Source: Norana najaformis
Taxonomy: Eukaryota; Annelida; Clitellata; Crassiclitellata; Hormogastridae
Reading direction: 5' to 3'
DNA length: 64,000 nt
Assembly: GCA_964023275.1 (NCBI GenBank)
Contig: OZ029929.1
Coordinates: 9,746,856 to 9,810,855 of the forward strand
Part shown: piece after piece, positions 44,262-55,751 of the stretch
How the letters are laid out: each line of letters starts with the position of its first letter
Position numbering within the stretch: the stretch's first letter is position 1
The notes under the pieces: model-generated
Seen by the model: only the letters and a program-made list of their open reading frames with translations
The model's database searches: none
What the model was told of the DNA's origin: nothing
Translations under genes and position numbers: made by a program

Positions 44262-44395
44262 GGCATTAGACAGACAAACGAATAGACAGGCAGACAGACG
44301 AATAGACATGCAGACAGACAGACAGATAGGCAGACAGACGAATAGGCATGCAGACAGACAAGCAGAAAGACAACCTGACAAGACAGATAACGTTT
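44262..44395. repeat. GACA-rich microsatellite
   Basis: Imperfect GACAGACAGACGAATAGACA units. Opposite-strand frames here (Cys/Leu/Ser/Val-rich) are artefacts of the repeat. Confidence 0.85.
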
Positions 44396-44755
44396 GTTTG
44401 CGTAACGATGTAAGCCGTTTGCACACGTCCGTTCGGTTGCATTTTGGACAACGACAGACCGTAGCATCCCGGGATGCAGATGTTCGCTGGCAGACTGGCA
44501 ATAGAAATGGCAAAGATTCTGGAATGCGGTGAGGAGGGCGAAGGCGGGGGGGTGTGAACCGAAGGGGTCGATGCTATTACGGCCCCGTAGTATTTCATGT
44601 GGTCATTGAATACCGGACGCTCGCTCGCTCGCTCGGCCCCTATAGCAATGTGCAGTTTGTCGTCTGATGCTCGACAAGGAGTAATGTGGGCGTGTCCTTC
44701 CCCGAGTTTGGCAACATCTAGTTATCCTCTTGTTACACGGATTCAGATCGGATCA
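44396..44755. other. intergenic, nothing recognised
   Basis: No supported feature. Confidence 0.35.
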
Positions 44756-44847
44756 ATGCCGATCTTTGAATCGGGCGAGAAAAAGTTGAGATGAATTACC
44801 CGAGAGGGCACGGACCAATTTCTCGAACGGCACTTGCGGGGTAGGCT
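44756..44847 (+). repeat. direct repeat, copy 1
   Basis: About 92 bp (ATGCCGATCTTTGAATCGGG ... GCGGGGTAGGCT) repeated at 45052-45143 with few differences. Confidence 0.85.
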
Positions 44848-45051
44848 CAGTAATAGCGAAGATGATTAGCGTCGCTATCCCTGGAGTTGTGCACACACGC
44901 GTCTTAATAGACGAATGCTATACAAATGTTATGTTACAATAATTAGATATGTTTTACAATTATGCCTTGTAGAGCACACTGAAAGTCGTCCTTTGAAGAG
45001 GACAGGCGCGTCTGTACATGGCATAAGGATGTTTGCTTATACGCGTAATTT

Positions 45052-45143
45052 ATGCCGGTCTTTGAATCGGGCGAGAAAAAGTTGAGATGAATTACTAGAG
45101 AGGGCACTGACCAATTTTTCGAACGGCACTAGCGGGGTAGGCT
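45052..45143 (+). repeat. direct repeat, copy 2
   Basis: Second copy of 44756-44847; spacing is ~296 bases. Confidence 0.85.
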
Positions 45144-45565
45144 TCCGTAGCGTTACCTCTCGTTTTACACAGACCGGTCTTATATTTAATTATTTCTCAC
45201 GAACTGGATTTACCCGAGTTCCGCACAGCCTCTTATCTTCCCACTATCAGGACTAGGACCGTCTCGCGATCCTACAACAGCGAAAGTCTGTAATTACTGG
45301 TGCAAGAGATCCAAAACCACCACTCTACTGGCAACCTGTATAATCCACCATTTGCCCAACCTTGGCATTGCCCTCTATCACGAACTTGAGCTTTGCTTAA
45401 CTACATCCGGTAAAGAGACCTAGACAAGAAAACTACTCCGACTTTGCAAATACCAATCAACGCCAACAAATCATGTGCAACTCAAAAAAAACTTAAAACA
45501 AACAAGCCTGACAAGTTTATGACCCCTTGGCCTCGTGACAGACAATTGCCAGTGTCATAAATTTA
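45144..45565. other. intergenic, nothing recognised
   Basis: No supported feature. Confidence 0.35.
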
Positions 45566-45566
45566 A

Positions 45567-45600
<34 letters not shown>

Positions 45601-45680
45601 ATATGTATCTGTATATGTGTGCACGTGTATTTGTATATGTATCTGTATATGAGTTAATGTGTATGTATAAGTATATGTAT
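45566..45680. repeat. TA/TG microsatellite
   Basis: An AT dinucleotide run passes into a TGTG run and TATGTATCTGTATATG units. Confidence 0.9.
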
Positions 45681-46603
45681 ATCACCAAGTTAATTTGAGT
45701 ACGTATGAAAGTATTACCAGACTCACTCAGTTTAGTAGTTGTTGAAGTTTGTTGGAGTTTAGGATGGAGAGAGGGGACAGTCAGTACAGAAACATCAACT
45801 GATATCAACGCCTGGATGTGCCAGCGAAGTAGGGGTAGGACGCCTGATTAATTGGTTTGTTCAGACAGAGAGATGGGACTGATAACTGGTAGTGAGTCAA
45901 CCGGCCCACCCGAAAGCGATTGCACAACCAGTTGCAATAGAGACAGGAAGACAGACGGGTACAGATACAGGGAGAGATACGCAGAAAGACCACGCTGAGT
46001 AAAGAGTCAGCTTAGACGCGAGAGAAGTCAGTCGATCTCTGGACACGACAGAAGACGGTCGAACTCAGGGTTCGCTGGTAGAGCTAGCTAGAATGAGTTG
46101 AAATGTAGGCTCTTATAAAGTCTAGCGTCTTCTGGCGCTATAGCAATCTTTATGGATAGAATTACATCTTAAGGTTCGTCGTAGGCTAATGCCATCATTG
46201 CCTGCTCCGTAGAGTAATTCTGAGTGAACTAGAGAATCATACTCGCGTTGTCAGTCAATGAAGAATGACAATAAACTATGAAGAAAATTGAACAATGCGC
46301 TATGGACGTGAAACCTCATATAGTAATTGGCATTGCACCAGAAACATTTATATTATATGTATATATACAACATATAAAGCGTAATTGCGTAATTATACAG
46401 GCACAATTTATAACTGAATATTTGCTTGTCATTCTACCAAGGTATATAAACGTCACAAGTTAACGTTACACTTTTCATATTTCAATGATGGCAACACTCC
46501 TACTGTTTCAAGCCCGCTTCGTGTTGATTTAACGGGTTTTATGTTGATTGATGGGACGTGTGCTGCAGGAAATAAACTGCGTGAGGACGTGTGCGTGACC
46601 GAA
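45681..46603. other. intergenic, nothing firm
   Basis: No gene supported. Confidence 0.35.
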
Positions 46604-46843
46604 AGAGATAGGGGGACAGACAGAGACAGAGACAGACAGACAAAGACAGACAGACAAAGACTGACAGAGACAGACAGACAGAGACAGAGACAGACAGACA
46701 GAAGGAGAGAGAGCGTGAGTCTGTGCGCTTTCATGCATACGATAGAGAGTGTGTGTGCGTGTTTGTGCGTGTGTGCTAGCGTATGAGGCTGTGTACTTGC
46801 ACTTCTGCTTGCATGTGTGCGAGAGACAGAAAGAGAAAGAGAA

Positions 46844-46877
<34 letters not shown>

Positions 46878-46880
46878 TGC
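46604..46880. repeat. GACA and GA microsatellites
   Basis: GACAGACAGA units at ~46612-46702, a GTGTGCGT stretch at ~46750-46780, then GA units at ~46820-46880. The 179-aa minus-strand frame across it is a low-complexity artefact. Confidence 0.85.
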
Positions 46881-47074
46881 GCGGGAGAGAGCCAGAGAGA
46901 CAGAGATTAGGAGGAAGGGAGGGACCGATAGTATGTGTGTGATAGTGGGTGCGTGAGTGCGTAAGTTCTTTTGTGGCGGTAAGGGTCCTCATATAACTTC
47001 ATGAGGACAACAGCCCAGTTCTACAAACAGAGCCACTCACCCACATCACTGCCCCTACTACTTTCGACGTAAAA

Positions 47075-47230
47075 AAGATCACTGATGGCTACAATAAGAA
47101 CGAGACAGAAGAAATGGATTGAACACATACTGAGAGGTGATTCCCTTCTGAAAGATATCATAGAGGAACGAATGGAGGGGAAGAAAGAAGAGGACGATTT
47201 AGACAAATGCTACTAGATTGTCTATCTCGG
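47075..47230 (+). mobile_element. RTE-like LINE fragment
   Basis: TRQKKWIEHILRGDSLLKDI followed by EERMEGKK is the C-terminal region of an RTE-like reverse transcriptase. Confidence 0.65.
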
Positions 47231-47289
47231 GAGGACATCCAGTCAACCGAAGCACAGGCGGACACGTACTTACACACAAATCTGACACA

Positions 47290-47610
47290 TACGTAACACA
47301 CTTTGTGTTTCTCTCTCTCTGTCCCTGGTCGCCGACTGCTGCGATCGGCTGTTCAGGGAATCTCTTGATTCCTACGTTCGCACTACTACTGTACATCGCC
47401 TCAGCTTCGCCGTTATTGGTTCTGCCTCATGGAACGACCTCTCTGGCGACCTTAGGCGGGAATTTCTTTCTTTTTCTCCCTCTCTTTCCCGAAAGCGTTT
47501 GAAGACCGTATTATCGCCCATTAGTTCTGGGACATTGGGCCGGGAGCGCCTCTTATGAGTTTATCTTGAAGTGGGGCTTCATAAGTTTTTGATTACAATT
47601 ACAATTACAC
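47290..47610 (+). mobile_element. CR1/L2-like LINE 3' fragment
   Basis: Plus strand: SYVRTTTVHRLSFAVIGSAS and WNDLSGDLR, then LGRERL, ending in an ATTACAATTACA tail. A short dead 3' piece. Confidence 0.7.
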
Positions 47611-47730
47611 ACATACAGCCGTGTGTCCATCGACCACCTCGTACAAACGCACCCTCAAGAGCCCTGGATATCCTTTTTATTAGCAACGTAAATATTTCTG
47701 CGATCAGCTTATATTAACTGTTATTAAGAT

Positions 47731-48516
47731 GATATACGGTGCCGCCATGAGGCCCCGTTCGAGTGACTGAGTGTAAAAACGTCACGGGACTCGAGTGCCG
47801 CCCGTTCAGAACCCACAGGCTCGGTTTACTGGGGCTTCAGTCCCCTCCCTCTCCCCCCTCGCCGCCGCCACCGCCGACGCCGAAACGCTAAGTCAGCTGC
47901 ACCCAGTGCCTCTAACTACGGACGAGAAAATGAATCGAAGAGCACCTCGCCCACAAGAGGGTTCGCTGCGGTATGAAGTGATGGCAAATCGAATTGAAAA
48001 AACTGACGGAAGAGGAGGAGGAGGAGGAAGAAGAAGAAGAGGAGAAGCAGCAGGAGGAGAAGGAGAATGAGGAGAAGAATGGAAAAGATGAGGATGCGAA
48101 GGATTGGAAAAGGGTGGAGGAAGTGAAGGATGGAAGAGGATATGGAAGATAAATAGGAGAAAGGAAGAGCAGAAAGAGGGGGAGAAAGAGGAAAAGAAGG
48201 ATTAATTGGATAAATAATGAACCTTTGAAAAATGAGATCTATAAGACCCATTTGAAACTCGTAATTTAATTAGAGTGAAGCAGTTGAAATAGAAAAGTGG
48301 AGGATGAGGAGGAGAACGAAGAAGAGAATTTATCATCCAATGGATTCCCTAGCTTAAGACTATTCTAGTTCTTCTTCTGTTGCCATGTGAGATCAGAGTG
48401 GCAAATTCTACGACAAACCTTACAGTGACAACCATGTGAAGTCCAACCTATGTCCCCTTTTCTGCTCGGTGAAGTCTTTAAATGTCCACATGCCGTCAGA
48501 TCCAAGCAAAAGTTTT
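47731..48516 (+). repeat. tandem duplication, copy 1 (GC-rich plus polypurine)
   Basis: The block starts GATATACGGTGCCGCCATGAGG, passes a GC-rich stretch and a long GGA/GAA polypurine run (~48008-48200), and ends near GCAAAAGTTTT. It is repeated at 48710-49458. No gene is recognised; the GC-rich part could be an old promoter or CpG-rich element. Confidence 0.8.
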
Positions 48517-48709
48517 TTACTGGTCCAGAAAGTTCTTGTAAATAACGCGGGGCCCTTTATTAACTCCGTCGCCGCTGCTTGGGCCGTCGCACACCCACCC
48601 ACATTCCACTGCATTTCTCCCTCGCCGGTAACCCTCCAGTTTATGTCGTTATATGGCTCGACTTTACTAGTTTACCAAGGTGGCGGCGGGGTCACATCAA
48701 AGCGGCGGT

Positions 48710-49458
48710 GATATACGATGCTGCCATGAGGCCCCGTTCGAGTGGCTGAGTGTAAAAAAGCGACACGCGACTCGAGCGCCACCCGTTCAGAACAGCCTGC
48801 CTCGATTTACTGGGGCTTCAGCCCCCTCGCCCCTCGCCGCCGCCTCCGAAACCCTAAGTCAGCTGCACACAGCGCCTCCAACGACGGACAAGAAACTTAA
48901 TCGAAGGGCACCCACCTTCACCAGAGGGCGCTACAGTATGAAGTGATGGAACATCGGATAGCAACAAACGACGGAAGAGGAGGAGGAGGAGAAGAAAGAG
49001 AAGAAGGAGGAGGATTGAAAAGATGTGGATGCGAAGGATGGAAAAAGAGAGGAGGGAACGAAGGATGGAAGAGGATAAAGAAGAGAAAGAGGAGAAAGGA
49101 CGAGCAGAAAGAGGGGGAGAAAGAGGAAGAGAAGGATTAATTGGATAAAGTAATGAACTTATGAAAAATGAGATCTATAAGACCCATTTGAAACTCATAA
49201 TTTAATTAGAATGAAGCAGTTGAAATGGAAAGGCGGAGGATCAGCAGGAGGACGAACAAGAGAATTTATCATCCAGTGGTTTCCCTACATGTATCTTAAG
49301 ACTTTGCTAGTTGTTCTTCCTTCGTCAGGTGAAAACAGAGTGGTAAATTCTACTATAACTTTTATAATGACAACCATGTGAAGTCCAACCTATGTCCCCT
49401 TTTCTGCTCGGTGAAGTCTTTAAATGTCCACATGCCGTCAGATCCAAGCAAAAGTTTT
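48710..49458 (+). repeat. tandem duplication, copy 2
   Basis: It aligns with 47731-48516 end to end at an offset of ~979 bases, with point and small length changes. The ~190 bases between the copies are GC-rich and unassigned. Confidence 0.8.
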
Positions 49459-50339
49459 GTCTGAAAACAGCAGATATTAATGCAGTCAAAACTCTCATCC
49501 AGACATCAAATTACTTGGCATGCTTACAGATATTCATTATAATCGGTAACCAGACATTATCGTGGTCTTTTGTGGCAATCAGGCAAAAGTTGTCTGAACT
49601 AGTGTACATTAAACCCAGAATTTTTTATGTCTTGGAGTGTCCTAGCCACATTAATCTCCACTGTTTTCAAGTATTAGTTTTGAAACACGTGTATGCAAAA
49701 GAGACAAAGAGCGGCTGATAAAAAGACTGGTCATTTAGATAAGCAGGTCACTTTGATATTCAGTATATAGGCTGCTGTAAATTTTCTCTTCCCATAAATA
49801 GCTATTAGCCCATAATTCGCGTTTTAGTCAGTTTTAATTATACGTTACTTTATAATATTTGTATAAACTTGTTAGGCCTGGGCAATTGTTTTCAAAAGTC
49901 CGGGGGTGAATTCACGGATTGGTGGGAGGAGCCAAAAGCCCTAAAAGGATTTTCCCATCAAGGGATTGGCGCGAAATATTGGTGGCAGGGAATTCCAATC
50001 ACAGCTAGAAACGTCTTCACGACTCAGAAAATGTATGCGTGCACATTCCTAGTTTTTCAGTGCATACCCCAGAGTTTGGCTCAAATGTAAATGTAAATGT
50101 ACACGGTTTTCTATAGCGACCGACTTTAGCTATGGTATCACTTATTACATCGATTGTATTGTATTGTAGTTTTAATCTACTTAGTCCTGTACAGAACAAA
50201 CTAGGCTATTCAGAGGCGATTATTATGGTTTGGTTCGGTACGTCAGGGAGACCAGCCCATTCACCAGCTCTATATCAAATCAATTCCGCAAGAGCCAGGT
50301 TGTTTCGTCAACTTCAGTGCCAAGTCAGAATCCGTTGGG
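49459..50339. other. intergenic, nothing firm
   Basis: An AAATGTAAATGTAAATGTA run at ~50088-50102 looks like a LINE or SINE tail. No gene is supported. Confidence 0.35.
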
Positions 50340-51015
50340 GGGGTCAAACCGGGAGAACACGTGGTGCTACGGTGGGAATCGTTGGTGATGGTAGTCGCGG
50401 GTTGGTACAAGAGTAAAAGCAGGATAGGGTAGTTTGAAAAGTTTCGTTTTCACTTTTCAGTCTTGTGTGAAAGACCGCAGAAGAGAAGGCAAGCGGAGGA
50501 GTTCTCCTATTGACAGGCGATAAAGGGGGATGAGCGAACTGGCGGACGTCTTTCAAAAGTTTGTTCCAAAGAGCTGGGGCGGCGTATATTAAGGAGCAGT
50601 TGCAGAATTTGAGAGACGATGAGATTGGAGGCCGAGAAAAAGAAAGGTATAAGGAATAATGAGTAGATCTAGACGGTTGAGAAGTATGAAGGTTATTGTA
50701 GGTAATATTTTCTAGTGGATGTGTTGAGAGACCGATAGCCAGAGAAGTGATTTGAGCACTGGGTTTATATGGTGAAGCTAGGGACTTTTGGTATCGGCAC
50801 AAGCAAGAGCATTCTGGTCGTTTGAAGACGTTTTACTTGAGACAAGTCGATGCTATGCAAGAGGGAGTTGCAGTGGTCAAAATTAGAGTGAACAATTGAT
50901 GTGGCTATTGTGCGGTAAGTTTCATAATCAAGTACGGGGCGAAGTCGGCGGGGGTCACGACTTAATGTTGTGCTGCCGTTAACATTTATTCTTAAACCGA
51001 GCGATTTTTCACATT
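50340..51015 (-). mobile_element. CR1-like LINE C-terminal fragment
   Basis: Minus strand: RLRPVLDYETYRTIATSIVH, NFDHCNSLLHSID and VKRLQ, then after breaks SSLKFCNCSLIYAAPALWNK and FHTRLKSE. These are the late reverse-transcriptase and C-terminal motifs of CR1-like elements. Confidence 0.75.
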
Positions 51016-51049
51016 AGTCATCGCCATCGTCAACAATGAAAACAAAAAA

Positions 51050-51121
51050 CATTAACACCATCATCATCAACATCATCGTCATCATCATCATCATCATCGT
51101 CGTCATCGTCGTCATCGTCAC
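51050..51121. repeat. CAT/CGT microsatellite
   Basis: CATCATCATCGTCGTCATCG units. Confidence 0.85.
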
Positions 51122-52344
51122 TTCTACATTTATTTTAAGCCACAATCAAATGACGCATTTACAGTCAACGGTGCTCGCTCTTTGTTTGCCTTCCGTTTGC
51201 AAATGCTCACTCTCCCCGAAATAAGGCGAGCGAGTGCTCAACAGATCGTACGCCGTATCGCTCAATGAAACTACTGCAACACTCCGAACCCTTTGGCCAG
51301 GGTTTTCTGACTTGGCGAGAGTTAGACTACAGTAGTCCAGCCTTTCAAAGTCTAGATGCTTTTGCCTTTGATTCATACGGCGCACGTATCAATTTCGTAA
51401 TTTCTATAACAGTGCTGAAACTTGGCTGGCGGTGATGTTCGAACCAGCTTTAGGTATGCACTTATTGGAAACATCACACTGTGACCTTGCTCATGAGAGT
51501 TCTCTATCGAGCAACACGCCCAAGTACATGACAACTCTGGCCGGCGAGATGATGGTTTGCCCTTCTATGACCATAGAACCCGAAGGAACGTTAGTCTAGT
51601 TGCTGCACTGATGTTCTCGTGTCTGCCTTTCACCAAGAAGCTCCAATACTTCTTATCTAATCTAACGAATTCTGTAGCGCCGTTATAATAATGCACGAAG
51701 TATGAATTGGTGGTCGCTTCAAGTAGTCAATCCGTTGAAGAAACACGGTTAAAATCCAACTGGTCAGGGAAATCAGAAGGCAGGCTAAGGTTGGCAAGCA
51801 AGTTGCTTTGACGTATCTTCATTACGATACGCCATATCTTAATCACTGAGAGGCGCAGAACCCTAAAGGTACTCATGTACAGCGTCTTTTTTGGCCTTGA
51901 ACGTGCCATGGCGCTATATTAATTGTCTTATTATTATTCTTATTACCGTCCTTATGGTTATAAACTGCAACGAAAAAGTGCAGAACTTATCTATGAAGCC
52001 GATTTTTAACTGTGTTATCTCGCTTGCTCTGAGATTCTATCCATCCCTCGTATCCATCTGTCACAGCCCCCAACCGGCGAATATATTAGGCCTTCTGTGT
52101 GGGTCGCGGTCCAATATAGACAGATCAACCGACCGACGATCTAATCTCTACTGATAGCGATGGTCTAGAAAGAAGAGAATGACGGATATATTGCCGTCGA
52201 CCGGGTGCCACATTTTATAGAACGACGCCAGACATGGGTTCGTTAGGTTTCGTCGCATGTTGCTTGGCGCTGCTGACGTTGAGTACAGGTTGGTCTTTGT
52301 TCGGTTTAGCTGAGCTGAGCAAATGGAATGCAGACCTATATTTA
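51122..52344. other. intergenic, possible faint LINE traces
   Basis: Minus-strand words such as DKKYWSFLVKGRHENI and ERLDYCSLTLA hint at a decayed reverse transcriptase but are too weak to call. Nothing else is seen. Confidence 0.3.
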
Positions 52345-52374
52345 GTGAATGAGTTCATGGCAAGGAAGAAATGA

Positions 52375-52425
52375 TGTAAGAAGGAAGGAAGGCAGGAAGA
52401 AAGGAAGGAAGAAAGACAAACATAG
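52375..52425. repeat. GGAA-type microsatellite
   Basis: AGGAAGGAAGGCAGGAAGAAAGG units. Confidence 0.8.
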
Positions 52426-52529
52426 AAAGGAAAACAAAAAGAAAAATGGAAAATAAAAGAGTAGATAAAAGACAGAATTAAACGAAGTATGGATGAATGT
52501 TACAGTTACAGTTACAGCTAATAGGCTAA

Positions 52530-53080
52530 GTAAGCTGCATTGGCTTTTAATACCTATATCTATCCATCCACCTGTCAAGTTTTTTAAAAAGGTTCAAGTT
52601 TGGTGCAGATATTACTTCTTCTGGTAGCCAGTTCCAATACTGTACAATCTTCTGGCTGAAGAAGAATTTTCTAATATCCAATCGCACCCTCTTACGATAA
52701 AGTTCCAGACTGTGTCCTCTTAAATGTCCCATTGCTGCCTTCTGGAAGAAGGTGTGATCATCCATATTCTTGAGTCCATGTACAATTTTTTAAGGTCTTA
52801 AAAAGGTCAACTCTCAATCTTCTTCTTTCTAAGGAAAATAGACTCTGCTTTTGAAGCATTTGCTCATGTGGCATCCTAGCAAGACTTTTCATAAGTTTAA
52901 TAGCTCTTTTTTGTACTTTTTCCAGGCACTCCATGTCTTTTTCTAATAAGAACTCCAAATCTGGATGCAATATTCTAGATGTGGTCGAATAAATGTATTG
53001 TACAGTATCTTGAAACTATCATTATCTATGTGCTTGAAACTTCTTTTTATCATGCCAAGTGGATGGAATGGAAGAAACGA
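52530..53080 (-). mobile_element. CR1-like LINE C-terminal fragment
   Basis: Minus strand: HPDLEFLLEKDMECLEKVQK RAIKLM, LERRRLRVDLFKTLK, then RGHSLELYRKRVRLDIRKFF FSQKIVQYWNWLPEEVISA, the well-known C terminus of a CR1-like element. At least one frame break. Confidence 0.8.
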
Positions 53081-53299
53081 TCACGGCATCAATGAGAGAA
53101 CAAGTGAAACTTGTGACTGACTTCTCGGGTGTGCGTTTTGGATTTAGGAATCAATCCATCTTGGATGTTTGTAACTCCTGGGCTTCGATTGTTGTCGATT
53201 TCACATGACTAACCCGAGATTCGAGATGAAATCCAGATGTGTTAGATAATACTCCGTCACCGTGCCACATCAAAATCTCGACCGACGCCGGGAATTAGT
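53081..53299. other. short intergenic gap
   Basis: Nothing recognised. Confidence 0.3.
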
Positions 53300-53400
53300 C
53301 GAGTGTTTTGATCAGATCAGGAATTGAACCGGAGATCTTATTTGCATCTGCGCTTACTCGGGTGAGAATGTACACTGGCGCGGATACAAAAGTGTAATTA
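53300..53400 (-). mobile_element. tRNA-derived SINE-like fragment
   Basis: The minus strand has CTCCGGTTCAATTCCTG, a good tRNA B box. The A box and the tail are unclear. Confidence 0.35.
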
Positions 53401-53912
53401 AAGTTCTGATGCGAAAATAATCCACAGTAGAGCTTGTGTCTGTCTAATCTTTTAGAAGCTCGTTAAGCAAGTAGCTAAACCGCTTTCTGCGGGTGAGAAG
53501 TTTAATGACTTATCCAACCTTAATCATGAGCAACGGGAATAACAAAACGGCAGCTGACAAAACAAACGTTGACGAAATGGACAAACAATGACACCTCGAT
53601 CATTGGGACTTCCTTGAAGTACCGTTGGCAAGCTCAAGCAATAAGCTTTCGATGATGATTCTCTGCGTACGACGGAAGCAAAGCGTTGCAATCGCCCCTA
53701 TACCGGCCGGCGATGACGATTTCACACGAGTCGAAGTCTTCTCTTCTCCGTCCAACCATGAAGACTTCACAAGAGCGTCGGTGTTTATCGCTGCATCCGT
53801 CTTTATCTCCCAGTTTCCGATGGTTTGTTATAAACCACTCCAAGATTTTCAATATTGGGAAATCATTATCTTTATCATTTCATATAGGCTGGCTTTCCCA
53901 CTAGAATTGATT

Positions 53913-54116
53913 ATGCGTGCTCACCTTATTGTCGTACCGGTGTTATGTCTTACTGTCATTACCCATATGCCACAGGAACTGAGGCCTTTGATGTGCGGTA
54001 GGCCTAGATGTTGCCAAGGAATAATCTGCTACAGAAACCTCGAAGAAAACGAGAACATCAGGCTATCACTGGAAGCCATCCAGAACCGTTCAACTCTCGA
54101 TGTCCTAGATGAATAA
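53913..54116 (+). CDS. candidate small secreted cysteine-containing peptide precursor
   Basis: Frame of 67 aa. Residues 1-20 (MRAHLIVVPVLCLTVITHMP) look like a signal peptide. Residues ~28-39 hold the spacing C-x4-CC-x4-C (MCGRPRCCQGIIC). An acidic, Leu-rich tail ends at a TAA. A good splice acceptor (TTTATCATTTCATATAG) ends at 53887, so the frame could lie in the last exon of a spliced gene, with 25 bases of 5' UTR in this exon. The longer frame that starts at 53625 would read through that acceptor and its first half has no clear character. I cannot assign a family: a neuropeptide, a defensin-like or an inhibitor-like peptide are possible. No expression evidence is available here. Confidence 0.35.
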   Translation: MRAHLIVVPVLCLTVITHMPQELRPLMCGRPRCCQGIICYRNLEENENIRLSLEAIQNRSTLDVLDE

Positions 54117-55751
54117 TTACTATGAATAGAATCGTTTAATATCTGCAACAGTGAGGCTAAGAGGGCTTTGATTAAAATGTTTTTCCACTCATATTAAACG
54201 GTTAAAGACGGATAATAAATCTACTTTAAATATCTATAAATCTACTTCAATCGTTAGAAGAATGCATTTTTAGAAACTTTTAAGAGAGGATAAGGTAATT
54301 TGTTGAAATGAGTAGCCCCACGCTAAACACTAACTCTTCGTATTGCTATAAACTTCTTATTCATTTGACGTTTTAACTAACCGATTTCGTAATATTATGG
54401 AGGCAATGATGATGTATTGATGAAGGCAGAAGAAAGTGTTGTAGAGACAGATAAACACGACTGGCATGAACTTTTGCTTTTAAATTAGTGTTTATGCAAT
54501 CTTTATTATTTGCTCTATTTAAATTCTATAAGGGCACAAGTAGCTACGCCTAAAAGACAACGATTTAGAAGAGTATTTAATTACGCGCGTTTTGCCTGTA
54601 CTTGTCTTCTGGCTGGAAATCGTTCTGGCTTGAAATCTTTTTGATTCGAGGTCGTGGCTTCACGGCAGAACAATGCAGTTGGTGGTAACAGCTGTGCAGA
54701 CAAGTTTCTCAAAATACCTAAGATATAAAGAGGTGATGAACATCAAGAGAGTGTAAGATGCTGAAATAAGCTTATGCGTTGGTGTGCACAAATCCTGGAC
54801 ATAAAGTCACCCGGATGTAATATATAGACTCAGCATTATAAATAGATCCAGGTCTGCTTTCTTTAGGAATTAATGTGCATAAACAAAGCGCATAGCCTAT
54901 GAGTGGGCCAGTCGTGAAGTAAGAAATTCGAGCATATCAGTGAAGCTGAGTAAATGGAAACGTTTATTCGCAAGTAGGCTTATATATATTTATGTGTATT
55001 TATCGCTGCCACTACTATATAAAAAGGCACTTTGTTTGTTAGGAAGAAAGAATTAGGCCTTTAAAATATAAATAGAAGACAAGCTTGTGAAAAGACTAAA
55101 TGCTGTGTGATGTGATAATAATGCATATTATTTGATGATTCTGCAAATGGTTTTTATTACAATAAGATTATCAGCGCTTTGGTGGCATAGTGGCCAATCG
55201 CTAATGTGTTTATCTTTAGCCTCAGCGTCTGAGGTTCCTATCTGGATGCGTCATGTAAAATTAGCATTTCGTTTTTGAGCCATGTTACAATGCAACCCAA
55301 AGTCAAACAAAGGTTTCCCAACCGTTGATATGTTTGTCACTCAAATATTTTTCAAGCCCAGGACCTTGCCTGTAAGGATGGCTGAAAGGGGCATGTAATA
55401 AATGAATGGTTGTTTACCTTGCCTAATTGAGGTAGCACTCACTTCGCTGACTGGGGTTTCGGAATCTAACCAGATGTACCTGTTTAGGATTGCAAGATAT
55501 TAAGGCTATCTCCTGTTGTTGCAATACGATGCTGGGAGATGCATTCAAGTGAAGCAGCAAGGAGCCCGGTTAACTCCTCATACAGACCTTGAGATAACTT
55601 GAAAGACATAATATCGCATATTTCTTATTACCCCTTCAATTGGTAAATATTGTGTATGATTTATGATTGTTAATGAATTACTGTACAGGAGTCAGTATGG
55701 TCTTCAGAAAACATTTAATTTGTATGAAAATACTTGACTTTGCTGACGTTG
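54117..55751. other. intergenic; one weak SINE-like trace
   Basis: A TGGCATAGTGG word at ~55183-55193 fits a tRNA A box, followed ~45 bases on by a poor B-box match. Nothing else is recognised. Confidence 0.3.

Noticed and set aside
44228-44598. Cys/Leu/Val-rich minus-strand frames
   Set aside because: Translation of a GACA-type microsatellite.
46453-46992. 179-aa minus-strand frame rich in Ser and Leu
   Set aside because: Translation of GACA/GA microsatellites; no domain and extreme low complexity.
47916-48251. 111-aa Leu/Phe-rich minus-strand frame
   Set aside because: Reverse of the polypurine tract in the tandem duplication.
53625-53912. Upstream half of a 163-aa frame as part of the secreted peptide
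   Set aside because: A splice acceptor at 53887 and a signal-like start at 53913 make the shorter frame more plausible.
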